DNA of 64,000 nt from Acidobacteriota bacterium (GTDB lineage Bacteria; Acidobacteriota; Vicinamibacteria; Vicinamibacterales; Vicinamibacteraceae): NCBI GenBank assembly GCA_020845575.1, contig JADLFL010000034.1, forward strand, positions 1 to 64,000, given 5' to 3'. Both the position numbers and the translations under genes were made by a program. Position 1 is the stretch's first letter. Every line of letters begins with the position of its first letter. The notes under the pieces are model-generated. The model was not told the origin of the DNA, did no database searches, and saw only the letters and a program-made list of their open reading frames with translations. Positions 16,297 through 24,241 of the stretch are shown piece after piece.

Positions 16297-17470
16297 CCCT
16301 GGTGAGCAGCCGCTCGAGTGTCTCGACCACGCGGTCGACGTCTCGCATCGCCATGCCTCCCCAGAACGGCAGCGACAACGACGTGTCGCTGTGGTACTCC
16401 GCGTTGGGGAACATGCCGCGCGCGAGCGAGAAGCGCTCGGCGTAGTACGTGTGGAGGTGCAGCGCGCGGAAGTGCACGCTGGTGCCGATACCCTCGCGGC
16501 CGAGCGCGGCCTGCAGGTCGTCGCGCGTCCAACCGCACCGCTCCGGCACCACGTGAACCGTGTAGAGATGACGTGCGTGCGTCCATCCCGCCGGGACCGC
16601 TGCCGCGCGCACGAGCGGCAGGTCGGCGAGGCCTTCCTCGTAGCGCGCCCACAGGCGTTCCCGATGCGCCTGCATCGTCTCGAGTCTGTCGAGCTGCGCG
16701 AGGCCCAGCGCCGCCTGGAGGTCCATCATGTTGTACTTCCAGCCCGCCATCACGACGTCGTAGTGCGCTGGAGCGCCAGGCGCGTAGCGCGCCCACGCGT
16801 CGCGCGACAGGCCGTGCAGGGCGGCCACGCGCATCCAGTCGGCATCCTCTGCCGACGCGGTCGTGACCATCCCGCCCTCCCCGGTCGCGAGATTCTTGGT
16901 GGAATAGAAGCTGAACGCCGTGAAGTCGGCGATGGTGCCGATGCGCCGCCCATGCACCGACGCATCGACGCAGTGCGCGGCGTCCTCGACCAGGCGGGCG
17001 CCGTGCCTGTCTGCCAGGGCGCGAAACGCCAACGGATCGGCGGGCCGTCCCGCGTAGTGGACCGGCATGATCGCGCGCGTGCGCGGCGTCAGCGCCGCGC
17101 GCGTGGCATCGACGCTCATCGTGCCGGTCGCCTTGTCGACGTCGACGAAGACCGGGGTCCCGCCGGCGTGCAGCACGGTGTTGGCCGTGGCGCAGAACGT
17201 GAGCGGCGACGTGATCACCTCGTCGCCGGCGCCCACGCCCGATGCCAGCAGCGCGAGGTGCAGACCGGCTGTGCACGAGTTGACTGCCACGGCTTCCGCG
17301 GCGCCGATGTGCCGCGCGAACGCCGCCTCGAATGCCTTCACGCGGGGTCCCGTCGTGAGCCATCCCGACTCGACCACGTCGGTGACGGCCATGATCTCCG
17401 CATCGCCCATGGTGGGACGCGCGAACGGCACGAAGGCCGGGCCCGTCTGTCTGAGGTGCCCTGTCGACAT
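16289..17470 (-). CDS. DegT/DnrJ/EryC1/StrS family aminotransferase
   Basis: A 393-residue PLP-dependent sugar aminotransferase from the ATG at 17470. Visible parts are FARPTMGDAEIMAVTDVVESGWLTTGP, the cofactor-phosphate region NSCTAGLHLALLASGVGAGDEVI, VEDAAHCVDA, and the Schiff-base lysine in FSFYSTKNLATGEGG. It resembles PseC and ArnB. In this setting it probably transaminates a UDP-4-keto sugar for the nonulosonic acid pathway. It follows the unknown gene at 18108 and begins the run of six sugar genes. Confidence 0.9.
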   Translation of the reverse strand: MSTGHLRQTGPAFVPFARPTMGDAEIMAVTDVVESGWLTTGPRVKAFEAAFARHIGAAEAVAVNSCTAGLHLALLASGVGAGDEVITSPLTFCATANTVLHAGGTPVFVDVDKATGTMSVDATRAALTPRTRAIMPVHYAGRPADPLAFRALADRHGARLVEDAAHCVDASVHGRRIGTIADFTAFSFYSTKNLATGEGGMVTTASAEDADWMRVAALHGLSRDAWARYAPGAPAHYDVVMAGWKYNMMDLQAALGLAQLDRLETMQAHRERLWARYEEGLADLPLVRAAAVPAGWTHARHLYTVHVVPERCGWTRDDLQAALGREGIGTSVHFRALHLHTYYAERFSLARGMFPNAEYHSDTSLSLPFWGGMAMRDVDRVVETLERLLTRGA

Positions 17471-17481
17471 TGCCGCGGTGT

Positions 17482-18108
17482 TCAGACGGTGACGAGTTGG
17501 CCGAGAGCCAGCACCTGCGCGCGACCGGCGGCCAGGCGACCACCCCACGCATCGAGCGCCGCCGCCATGTCGCGTTCGAGCGCGTCCGACGCACGCACCC
17601 AGTCCTCGTTGACGGTCGCGCGCTCGATCGCACCGGCGGCCTGCTCCACGGCGACGATGTCTTCGCCGAGCCAGTCGTGTCCGGCGAGTCCTGCCTGCCG
17701 GGCCCACAGGTCTGCCGTGTGAACGAGCGCCGCCATGAGCGCGAGATTGTCGGCCAGTCCGCCGATGCCCGCGCAATGCGGGGCGACGTCGGCACCGCGG
17801 AGCCCGCGCGCCAGGGCGCGCGCCTGGTCGCCGAGTTCGGGCAGGAACCTGATGGCGTCGTCGAGTGCCTGTGTCGCCAGGTCGCCGACGGGCGTCGTGA
17901 CGAGGTCCACATCGTCGGTGGCCAGCAGGTCCAGGGCGAGGACGTCAGGCTCCCGGAATGCCGGCTGGTCGACACCATTGATGCGGAGACCCGTCACTAT
18001 TCGCCCCGTCCGGGACAGAATCGGTTCCGCCGCAGACAGCAGCGCATCGACGGTAATCGGCGCAATCACGCCCGGGATTAACGAGGAATCTACGCGAAGT
18101 GTGAGCAT
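17482..18108 (-). CDS. Unknown protein heading the glycosylation/stator operon
   Basis: A 208-residue protein from the ATG at 18108, which has AGGGAG at good spacing. It begins MLTLRVDSSLIPGVIAPITV and is largely helical and acidic, with no signal peptide, membrane segment or known motif that I recognise. A longer in-frame start at 18384 would run into the flagellin gene on the other strand and past the promoter. A sigma-54 promoter lies 28 bases upstream, and the sugar, flbD and stator genes follow. A role in flagellin modification or assembly is possible from position only. Confidence 0.75.
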   Translation of the reverse strand: MLTLRVDSSLIPGVIAPITVDALLSAAEPILSRTGRIVTGLRINGVDQPAFREPDVLALDLLATDDVDLVTTPVGDLATQALDDAIRFLPELGDQARALARGLRGADVAPHCAGIGGLADNLALMAALVHTADLWARQAGLAGHDWLGEDIVAVEQAAGAIERATVNEDWVRASDALERDMAAALDAWGGRLAAGRAQVLALGQLVTV

Positions 18109-18135
18109 CGAAGTCTCCCTACGCTCTGGGAACAG

Positions 18136-18151
18136 AGCAAAGGCGGGGCCA
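18136..18151 (-). promoter_or_regulatory. Sigma-54 promoter of the glycosylation/stator operon
   Basis: On the minus strand TGGCCCCGCCTTTGCT matches TGGCAC-N5-TTGCW at all but one position of the -24 box and keeps GG-N10-GC. It lies 28 bases before the ATG at 18108. It would drive the unknown gene, six sugar genes, flbD and the second stator pair, all closely spaced or overlapping. Confidence 0.75.
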
Positions 18152-18244
18152 GCTTTCGCGACGAGGCCGGACCGGGCACGGAAGTTGGATTGTCGAGACA
18201 CGGCAGGGCGGATGGTGGTGTGCGGCCTGTGTGCGGATACGCAC

Positions 18245-18271
18245 TCAAGACCCGCACACGACGGCCGATTC
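18245..18271 (+). promoter_or_regulatory. Sigma-28 (FliA) promoter of flagellin gene 1
   Basis: TCAA at 18245, exactly 15 bases, then GCCGATTC at 18264 fits the FliA consensus TAAA-N15-GCCGATAA. About 42 bases separate it from the ATG at 18314, which is preceded by a strong GGAGGAG. Confidence 0.85.
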
Positions 18272-18313
18272 CCCTCGTGAGCCCACTGGCTCGCAACCCG
18301 GAGGAGTGAAAAG

Positions 18314-19129
18314 ATGGCGTCGTTCTCAGTCGTGACAAACGTGGCCTCGGTCAACGCCCAGGCCAACCTGTACCAGACCAACATCGGTCTCCGTCAGGCC
18401 CTCACCCGCGTCTCGAGCGGGTATCGCATCAACTATTCCGGCGACGATGCGGCCGGCCTGGCGGTTGCCAACAAGTACCGCTCGGACGTCGCGATCCTGC
18501 AGCAGGGCATCCGGAACGCCAACGACGGCCTGTCCGATCTGCAGATCAAGGACGGCGCGCTCGACAACATCTCGAAACTGCTCGATCGCCTGGCGGTCCT
18601 CGGCACCCAGGCGGCGTCTGGCCAGACCACCAACGTGTCCCGCGCGACGCTCGACGCGGAATTCCAGGACGTGATGAACGAGATCACGCGCGAAGCCAAC
18701 GTGGCGCTTCTGAACGTGGCCGGCACCAACCAGGGCTTCTCGGTCTTTGTGAGCAGCAACGGTGTGGACGGCGTTGTCGCGGGCGCGATCGGCGACGTCG
18801 ACCTGACGGCGCTCGGCCTCACAGGCCTCAACATCCTGGACCAGAACGACGCTCAGACGGCCGTGGCGACGATCTCCACGGCGATCACCAACCTCGGTGC
18901 TGTCCAGGGGCAGGTCGGCCAGCTCCAGAACCGTCTCAGTCACGCGATCAGCCTCGCGCAGAGCCAGGTGGTGAACACGAGAGCCGCCGAGAGCCGCATC
19001 CGCGATGCAAACGTGGCCGAGGAGTCGGCCAACCTCACGCGCTACTCGATCCTGAACCAGTCAGGCATCGCCGCCCTGGCACAGGCCAATCAGTCGACGA
19101 CGGCGGTCCTGTCGCTGCTCCGCGGCTAG
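18314..19129 (+). CDS. fliC: Flagellin 1
   Basis: A 271-residue flagellin, short because it has only the D0/D1 core and a small insert. The N-terminal D0/D1 reads VNAQANLYQTNIGLRQALTRV, SSGYRINYSGDDAAGLAVAN, and the C-terminal helix SRIRDANVAEESANLTRYSIL. Both ends are needed for FliS binding, export and packing in the filament. Ser and Thr residues in the middle are candidate glycan sites given the sugar cluster next door. It has its own sigma-28 promoter and is followed about 210 bases later by a second flagellin that is very similar at both ends. Confidence 0.97.
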   Translation: MASFSVVTNVASVNAQANLYQTNIGLRQALTRVSSGYRINYSGDDAAGLAVANKYRSDVAILQQGIRNANDGLSDLQIKDGALDNISKLLDRLAVLGTQAASGQTTNVSRATLDAEFQDVMNEITREANVALLNVAGTNQGFSVFVSSNGVDGVVAGAIGDVDLTALGLTGLNILDQNDAQTAVATISTAITNLGAVQGQVGQLQNRLSHAISLAQSQVVNTRAAESRIRDANVAEESANLTRYSILNQSGIAALAQANQSTTAVLSLLRG

Positions 19130-19234
19130 TCCGCGGCTCGTCTGGGCGCACGTCCTCCTCCGGCAGGGTCCGTCATCGCCACGTGGCGGGCCCGCTTCCG
19201 AACGGCACTTGACCGCGCGTCGCGGCGTGCCGGT

Positions 19235-19261
19235 TAAAGCCGGCACCATGCCGTCCGATTA
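19235..19261 (+). promoter_or_regulatory. Sigma-28 (FliA) promoter of flagellin gene 2
   Basis: TAAA at 19235, 15 bases, then TCCGATTA at 19254 fits the FliA consensus with a T in the first -10 position. The leader is about 79 bases, and AAGGAGG precedes the ATG at 19340. The flagellins therefore have separate promoters. Confidence 0.8.
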
Positions 19262-19339
19262 CCTCCGCGACACACGACCCAATCACGGGTCGCTCGAGTT
19301 CGCAAGGATGCGAACTCCATACGGTCAAGGAGGATCGTC

Positions 19340-20143
19340 ATGGCAAGTTTCTCGGTCATCACCAACGTCGCCGCCAACAACGCGCAGGCCAACCTGTACT
19401 CGACCAACATCGGTCTGCGTCAGGCCCTCACGCGCGTCTCCAGCGGCTTCCGCATCAACAGCTCCGGTGACGACGCCGCGGGTCTCGCGGTGGCCAACAG
19501 CTACCGTTCGACGGTGGCCGTGCTCAACCAGGGCGTTCGCAACGCCAACGACGGCCTGTCGGACCTGCAGATCAAGGATGGCGCGCTCGACAACATGTCG
19601 AAGCTGATCGACCGTCTCGCGACGCTCGCCACGCAGGCGGCGTCGGGTCACACGACCAACGCGTCGCGTACGACGCTCCAGGCGGAGTTCGCCGACGTGT
19701 TGTCAGAGATCAACCGTGAAGCCGGCGTGGCGAAGCTCGACGTGGCCAACGGCTTCTCCGTGTTCGTGAGCAGCGACGGCGCCAACGGTGTCGTGGGCGG
19801 CTCGGTCAATGCGGTGACGACCACGTCGCTCGGCATCGCGGCCAGCAACATCAGCACGCAGAGTGGCGCGGCTACTGCCGTGGCGGCCCTCTCGACCGCG
19901 GTGTCGACGCTCGGTACGGTCCAGGGCCAGGTCGGTACGATTCAGAACCGCCTGAGCTACGCGATCAGCCTCGCGCAGAGCCAGATCGTCAACAACCGCG
20001 CGGCCGAGTCGCGGATCCGCGACGCCAACATCGCCGAGGAGTCGGCCAACCTGACCCGCTTCTCGATCCTGAACCAGTCCGGCATCGCCGCCCTGGCGCA
20101 GGCCAACGGCCAGACCTCGGCCGTGCTCTCGCTGCTGCGCTAG
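19340..20143 (+). CDS. fliC: Flagellin 2
   Basis: A 267-residue flagellin with the same D0/D1-only architecture as flagellin 1. The first 85 and last 70 residues are nearly identical to it, while the middle (about residues 110-190) differs. It begins MASFSVITNVAANNAQANLYS and ends SGIAALAQANGQTSAVLSLLR. It is a tandem duplicate, probably co-assembled in the filament or used in a different filament zone. A strong hairpin terminator follows the stop. Confidence 0.97.
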   Translation: MASFSVITNVAANNAQANLYSTNIGLRQALTRVSSGFRINSSGDDAAGLAVANSYRSTVAVLNQGVRNANDGLSDLQIKDGALDNMSKLIDRLATLATQAASGHTTNASRTTLQAEFADVLSEINREAGVAKLDVANGFSVFVSSDGANGVVGGSVNAVTTTSLGIAASNISTQSGAATAVAALSTAVSTLGTVQGQVGTIQNRLSYAISLAQSQIVNNRAAESRIRDANIAEESANLTRFSILNQSGIAALAQANGQTSAVLSLLR

Positions 20144-20156
20144 GGCGCAGCCGCTC

Positions 20157-20203
20157 GCGCCGATCGGGGACCTCCGGCCCCGGTCGGCGCGCCTTTCGTT
20201 TTG
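20157..20203 (+). terminator. Rho-independent terminator after flagellin 2
   Basis: A 13-base stem (20157-20169 with 20178-20190, one G-T pair) and an 8-base loop are followed by the T-rich TTTCGTTTTG. It closes the flagellin 2 transcript before the fliD promoter. Confidence 0.85.
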
Positions 20204-20242
20204 TCGCGATCGGTCAGTCGGTCGAAACACCGCTCCCCTCAC

Positions 20243-20269
20243 TACAGCTTCCCGCTGGACTGCCGATTT
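20243..20269 (+). promoter_or_regulatory. Sigma-28 (FliA) promoter of fliD
   Basis: TACA at 20243, 15 bases, then GCCGATTT at 20262 fits the FliA consensus. It lies between the flagellin terminator and fliD, about 41 bases before the ATG at 20311. Confidence 0.75.
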
Positions 20270-20310
20270 CAGGGACAGGCCCCTGAGACTCAGGGGCGGA
20301 GGTGTGTGCC

Positions 20311-21645
20311 ATGAGTTCGCCAATCACGATGAGCGGGTTCAACGACATCGACTTCAATTCGGTGCTCGAAGCCCTGATGGCGCAGGAGCGCCGTCCCGTC
20401 GATCAGCTGACGACGCAGCAGGCCGAACTGCGCGCGCAGCGCACGGCGTTCGGCACCTTGGCGACGCGGCTCGGCGCGTTCGAATCAGCCAGCCAGAATC
20501 TCGCCTCGGCTACGGCGTTCAGCGCCACCAAGGCCACGTCCTCGAACGAGGCCGTGGCGCGCGTGTCGTCGGCCAGCACGGCACCGACGGGTTCGTACGC
20601 CCTCGCCGTCTCGCAGCTCGCGCGGTCGCAGGTCACCGTCACCAACGGCACCATCCCCGACAGCAACACGACCATCGTCGCCACTGGCGGCAGCCTGACC
20701 ATCGGCGGCACGGCGGTGGCGATCACCGAAGACGTCACGCTGGAAGGTCTGGCGTCGGCCATCAACGCCACAGACGGGATCGGCGTCAACGCGTCCGTCG
20801 TGCGATCCACGGGCGGCGCGTACCAGTTGGTCCTCACCAGCAAGGAGACGGGTGCGGCGGCGGCCTTCGGCACGCCGACCAGCACACTCACGGGCGGTGC
20901 GGGCCTCAGCTTCGATCCCGTGAACGCGCAGGACGCGCAGGATGCGCACCTCACGATCAACAACGTCGCGGTGGTGAGCGCCAGCAACACCGTCGAGGGG
21001 GCGGTCCCCGGAACGACGCTCACGCTGCAGCAGGCGACCGAGAACCCCGTGACGATCACGATCACGGGCGACCTGTCGTCGGTGGAAGAGCTCGTCAAGA
21101 AGTTCACGAGCGCCTACAACGATCTCGTCTCGTTTCTCGACCAGCAGACGAAGGCGTACGGCAACAAGGAGCGCGACAACATCGGCGGCGATCCGCTGGT
21201 GCGCCAGCTGCGCAGCAGCCTGAGCCGCGTGGTGACGGGAGAGGTCGCCACGGGCGGCGCCTATACGTCGCTCGCGCAGGTCGGCCTGACCTTCAACAGG
21301 ACAGGCCAGCTCGAGTTCCGCAACGCCGACCTCCAGTCGGCGCTGACGTCGAATCTGGCCGCCGTCAAGTCGCTCTTCCAGGGCGGAACCGGATTCACCG
21401 GCGCGTTCGGCAACGTCAAGGCGGCCATCGAGAACTACACGTCGAGCGGCGGCCTGATCCCCACGGCGCAGACGCGCCTCGGCGATCAGGTGTCCAAGAT
21501 CACGTCCCGGATCGACGAGATGGAACGCCGGCTCCTCATCCGCCGCGAGGCGATGCAGAAAGAGTTCATGGCTGCCGATTTGGCCATCGCGCAGCTCAAC
21601 GCGTCGAAGTCCCAGTTGGGCGGCCTCTCGTCATCGCTGTTCTGA
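20311..21645 (+). CDS. fliD: Flagellar filament cap protein FliD
   Basis: A 444-residue FliD. It starts SSPITMSGFNDIDFNSVLEALMAQERRPVDQL, the usual FliD_N domain, and the C-terminal domain covers about residues 230-430 with LVKKFTSAYNDLVSFL and the coiled helix LGDQVSKITSRIDEMERRL. FliD forms the cap at which flagellin folds. The ATG at 20311 was chosen because GGAGG at 20298-20302 is eight bases upstream; the three-codon extension to a GTG has no such site. It probably forms a transcript with fliS and the chaperone-like gene. Confidence 0.95.
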   Translation: MSSPITMSGFNDIDFNSVLEALMAQERRPVDQLTTQQAELRAQRTAFGTLATRLGAFESASQNLASATAFSATKATSSNEAVARVSSASTAPTGSYALAVSQLARSQVTVTNGTIPDSNTTIVATGGSLTIGGTAVAITEDVTLEGLASAINATDGIGVNASVVRSTGGAYQLVLTSKETGAAAAFGTPTSTLTGGAGLSFDPVNAQDAQDAHLTINNVAVVSASNTVEGAVPGTTLTLQQATENPVTITITGDLSSVEELVKKFTSAYNDLVSFLDQQTKAYGNKERDNIGGDPLVRQLRSSLSRVVTGEVATGGAYTSLAQVGLTFNRTGQLEFRNADLQSALTSNLAAVKSLFQGGTGFTGAFGNVKAAIENYTSSGGLIPTAQTRLGDQVSKITSRIDEMERRLLIRREAMQKEFMAADLAIAQLNASKSQLGGLSSSLF

Positions 21646-21664
21646 GTCAGTCGCACACGCTCTC

Positions 21665-22099
21665 ATGTCCACGCTTCTGGCGTACACGCAGCAGTCCGTT
21701 CCGAACCCGGCCCTGTCCACCAAGGGAGCCCAGGCGTACCTCCAGACACAGGTGCAATCGCGAACGCCCGTCGAACTCGTGGTGATGCTCTACGACGGCG
21801 CGCTGAGGTTCCTCGGACAGGCTCGCGACGCGATGGCCGCGGGCGACATGCGCGTCAAGCGCGACGCGCTCTCGCGCGGCCTGGCCATCGTGCAGGAACT
21901 GCAGAACATGCTGGACATGGACGCCGGCGGCGAGATTGCCGCGCGCCTCGACGGCCTCTACACTTATGTCCAGGGTCGCTGCTACGACGCGAATGCGCAG
22001 CGCGACCCGGCCGGCATCGAGGAGGCGATCGGCCTGCTCACCACGCTGCGTGACGCCTGGGGCACGATCGCCACGCAAGGCCCCGCACCGGCGGCGTGA
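21665..22099 (+). CDS. fliS: Flagellin chaperone FliS
   Basis: A 144-residue protein with the FliS core: AYLQTQVQSRTPVELVVMLYDGALRFLGQA, then helices ending ELQNMLDMDAGGEIAARLDGLYTYV. FliS holds the C-terminal D0 helix of flagellin before export. It begins 19 bases after fliD. The last 10 residues are Pro/Ala-rich and probably disordered. Confidence 0.94.
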   Translation: MSTLLAYTQQSVPNPALSTKGAQAYLQTQVQSRTPVELVVMLYDGALRFLGQARDAMAAGDMRVKRDALSRGLAIVQELQNMLDMDAGGEIAARLDGLYTYVQGRCYDANAQRDPAGIEEAIGLLTTLRDAWGTIATQGPAPAA

Positions 22100-22117
22100 T
22101 CGCCCTGGAGGTCTGAC

Positions 22118-22588
22118 GTGACTGCTGCTCCTGAGACGGTGCTGGCCGACTACCGCACCGGCCTCGACGCGGAACTGGCGGTGCTGGCCGACATAGAGGC
22201 CCTCGCCACGCGTCAGCGTACGCTTCCCCACCCCGTCGACGCCGACCTGCTCGCCGCGCTCGCGCGCGAGCGTGAACGACAGCTGGCCGCACTTGCCGCC
22301 CTCGAGCTGCGCGTGCTCCCGCTGCGGCAGCACATCGCCGCCAATCTGTCTCGCTTCAGGACGATGCCCGGGTTTGCCGGCGTGGCAGACAGGCACCAGC
22401 GTGCCAGCGACGCGATCGTCCGGATCGGGCGCCTCGACGACGAGAGCCTCGCGATCCTGCGTCGAGACGACGCCGATCGTCGCGCGGCGGCGCACAACCT
22501 GGAGACAGGTGAAGCCACGCTCGCGGCGTATCGGAAGGTGATCGATCAGTCGCCGGATCCCGCCGGCTTCTTCGCCGAGCGCGGGTAG
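22118..22588 (+). CDS. FliT/FlgN-like helical protein
   Basis: A 156-residue, almost wholly helical protein, starting at GTG with GGAGG nearby. It has heptad-like Leu/Ala helices (LAVLADIEALATRQ, LLAALARERERQLAALAAL) of the size expected for flagellar export chaperones FliT or FlgN. Direct sequence identity to either is not obvious to me; the position after fliD-fliS argues for FliT, the FliD chaperone. The gene ends four bases from the convergent acetyltransferase gene. Confidence 0.6.
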   Translation: MTAAPETVLADYRTGLDAELAVLADIEALATRQRTLPHPVDADLLAALARERERQLAALAALELRVLPLRQHIAANLSRFRTMPGFAGVADRHQRASDAIVRIGRLDDESLAILRRDDADRRAAAHNLETGEATLAAYRKVIDQSPDPAGFFAERG

Positions 22589-22592
22589 CGCG

Positions 22593-23540
22593 TCACGCGC
22601 TCGCGGCGGCTGCCGGCGAGAGGACGCGTCGGCCGAGGGGCCGCGACGCGTGCAGGAAGTAGCCGGTCTGCACGAACCCGCGGGAATCGTACAGCGCCCG
22701 TGCGTGCGCGTTCTGCTCGCTCACGAGCAGCGTGGCCACGGCCCGCCCGTTGGTCGCACCCCATGCCAACGCCCTGTCGAGCAACCGGGTGGCGAGCCGC
22801 TGGCGACGCGCGCGGGGATCCACGACGAGTTGCGCGAGATGGATGGTGCAGTCCGACAGCGCCGTGACGAGCGACGCGGCTGCCAGCGGTGAATGGGCGG
22901 GACCATCGACAACGGAGCTGGCGCCCGCTTGGAAACGTCCGAGCGCCGTGCCACGCGTGAGCTGGCCGAGGTACTGGGCCCACTCGTCCAGTCGGCCGTG
23001 CGGAGCGAAGCACCGCGCGCCGGGCACGCCGGCGTACGCGCGCGCGAACAACCGGACGAGATCGGGTCCGTCGCTGTCGCGCAACGCGCGGACGGTGTCG
23101 TCTCCCGCCGCGGCGCTCTGGCGGTCGAGCGTGCGGCGAAGGTACCAGTAGCGCGTGACATCGAAGCGCCGCCGCTGCAGCGCGCTCTCGCAGGCAGGGC
23201 TGTCAGGATACACAAACAGCAGCAGTTCCTGCGCGAGCGAGGCTTCAGGCGTCTTGAAGATCGCGTCGAGCAACAGGCGCACGCCGTCGGCGGTTCGCGC
23301 ATGGAGCGCGCCCACCTGCAGCATGCCGTTGTGCACGAGGAAGTACGACCAGCCGACCACGCTGTGGCCGGGCCCCCGGATCACGAGCCCCGCAAGCGTT
23401 CCCTCGCGGCGCGCCGCTTCGATCGCGCGAAGCGACGGCGCGAGATCCCATTGCAGCCCGTTGGCCCATCGCGCGCGTTCGCGCTCGTAGATGGGCGCCA
23501 GCGCGGTGTCCGGCAGGTTGCGCCAGTCGTCGAGTCTCAC
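22593..23540 (-). CDS. GNAT acetyltransferase, two-domain, in the flgM operon
   Basis: A 315-residue protein starting at GTG (VRLDDWRNLPDTALAPIYE) that overlaps the csrA stop by four bases. The C-terminal half contains a clear GNAT motif A (LAQLVVDPRARRQRLATRLLDRAL) and SEQNAHARALYDSRGFVQTGYFLH. The N-terminal half looks like a second, weaker GNAT fold (TLAGLVIRGPGHSVVGWSYFLV). The substrate is unknown. Its place at the end of the FliA-driven flgM-flgK-flgL-fliW-csrA operon suggests modification of a flagellar protein or sugar, by inference only. Confidence 0.8.
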   Translation of the reverse strand: MRLDDWRNLPDTALAPIYERERARWANGLQWDLAPSLRAIEAARREGTLAGLVIRGPGHSVVGWSYFLVHNGMLQVGALHARTADGVRLLLDAIFKTPEASLAQELLLFVYPDSPACESALQRRRFDVTRYWYLRRTLDRQSAAAGDDTVRALRDSDGPDLVRLFARAYAGVPGARCFAPHGRLDEWAQYLGQLTRGTALGRFQAGASSVVDGPAHSPLAAASLVTALSDCTIHLAQLVVDPRARRQRLATRLLDRALAWGATNGRAVATLLVSEQNAHARALYDSRGFVQTGYFLHASRPLGRRVLSPAAAASA

Positions 23541-23776
23541 GAGGCCCCGTCGGTCGCCCTGACCAGGTGCGCCAGCCCCGCGGGAAGTTCGGCGGGCCCT
23601 GCGGCGCGCCGGTTCTCCTCGCGAATCTGGTCGTAGATTTCCTGACGATGGACGGGCACGCTCGGCGGCGCCGTGACGCCCAGGCGGACCCCATCCTTGC
23701 TGATCCGCAGGACGCGAATCGTGATGCCATCGGCCACGATGATGGCTTCGTTGCGGCGACGCGTGAACACCAGCAC
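23537..23776 (-). CDS. csrA: Carbon storage / flagellin translation regulator CsrA
   Basis: A 79-residue protein starting at GTG with LVFTRRRNEAIIVADGITIRVLRI, DGVRLGVTAPPSVPVHRQEIYDQI: the complete CsrA fold. The RNA-binding residues of the first strand (TRRRNE) and of VPVHRQE are present. CsrA represses flagellin translation until FliW titrates it. Here fliW lies 15 bases upstream in the same operon. The tail after residue 60 (RRAAGPAELPAGLAHL) is longer than in enteric CsrA, as in CsrA proteins that bind FliW. Confidence 0.95.
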   Translation of the reverse strand: MLVFTRRRNEAIIVADGITIRVLRISKDGVRLGVTAPPSVPVHRQEIYDQIREENRRAAGPAELPAGLAHLVRATDGAS

Positions 23777-23791
23777 GACGGGGTTCCTCGC

Positions 23792-24241
23792 TCAGGCCGA
23801 AGGTGTCAACTCGTACCGCAGCGGGTACAAGCTGTTGGACGGCATCAACTGGTAGCCCAGCATCCGCGCGGAGTTGACCACCACGGGCGCGCGCAGATTC
23901 ACCATGGTGCGCTCGTCGAGGATGGTGACGACGGCCAGCCACACGAGCGCGCCGTCATCGGGATCGCCGAGCCGTGCGCGATCGGCATCGCTCAGCGCGC
24001 AGCGGTAGTCGGGCTGCACGCGTCGAGGGTCGATGGCGAGGAACGACGCCGATGGGCCTTCCACCGATTGCAGGCACTGGAACGGATCGAGCTCCCGGGA
24101 CGACAGCACCACGAACCGGCGGCACTCCTCGAATCCGGGCAACCCGGCCGGGAACGTGATGACCTGATCCGCGGCGACGCCGAACGTGCCGAATGCGGTC
24201 TCGACGCGCGTGGAAGCGGCCGGTGTGGCCTGACTGCTCAT
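23792..24241 (-). CDS. fliW: Flagellar assembly factor FliW
   Basis: A 149-residue FliW with ITFPAGLPGFEECRRFVVL, FLAIDPRRVQPDY and VNLRAPVVVNSARMLGYQ. FliW binds either flagellin or CsrA and so couples flagellin export to CsrA release. Its start overlaps the flgL stop (ATGA), and csrA follows. Having fliW and csrA in the same operon as the hook-filament junction genes matches the partner-switch module known from Bacillus and Campylobacter. Confidence 0.94.
   Translation of the reverse strand: MSSQATPAASTRVETAFGTFGVAADQVITFPAGLPGFEECRRFVVLSSRELDPFQCLQSVEGPSASFLAIDPRRVQPDYRCALSDADRARLGDPDDGALVWLAVVTILDERTMVNLRAPVVVNSARMLGYQLMPSNSLYPLRYELTPSA

Noticed and set aside
22593..23942. Long 449-codon frame covering csrA and the GNAT gene
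   Set aside because: The first 130 codons are Arg/Gly/Pro-rich noise across csrA in another frame. The GTG at 23540, overlapping the csrA stop, gives a normal protein.
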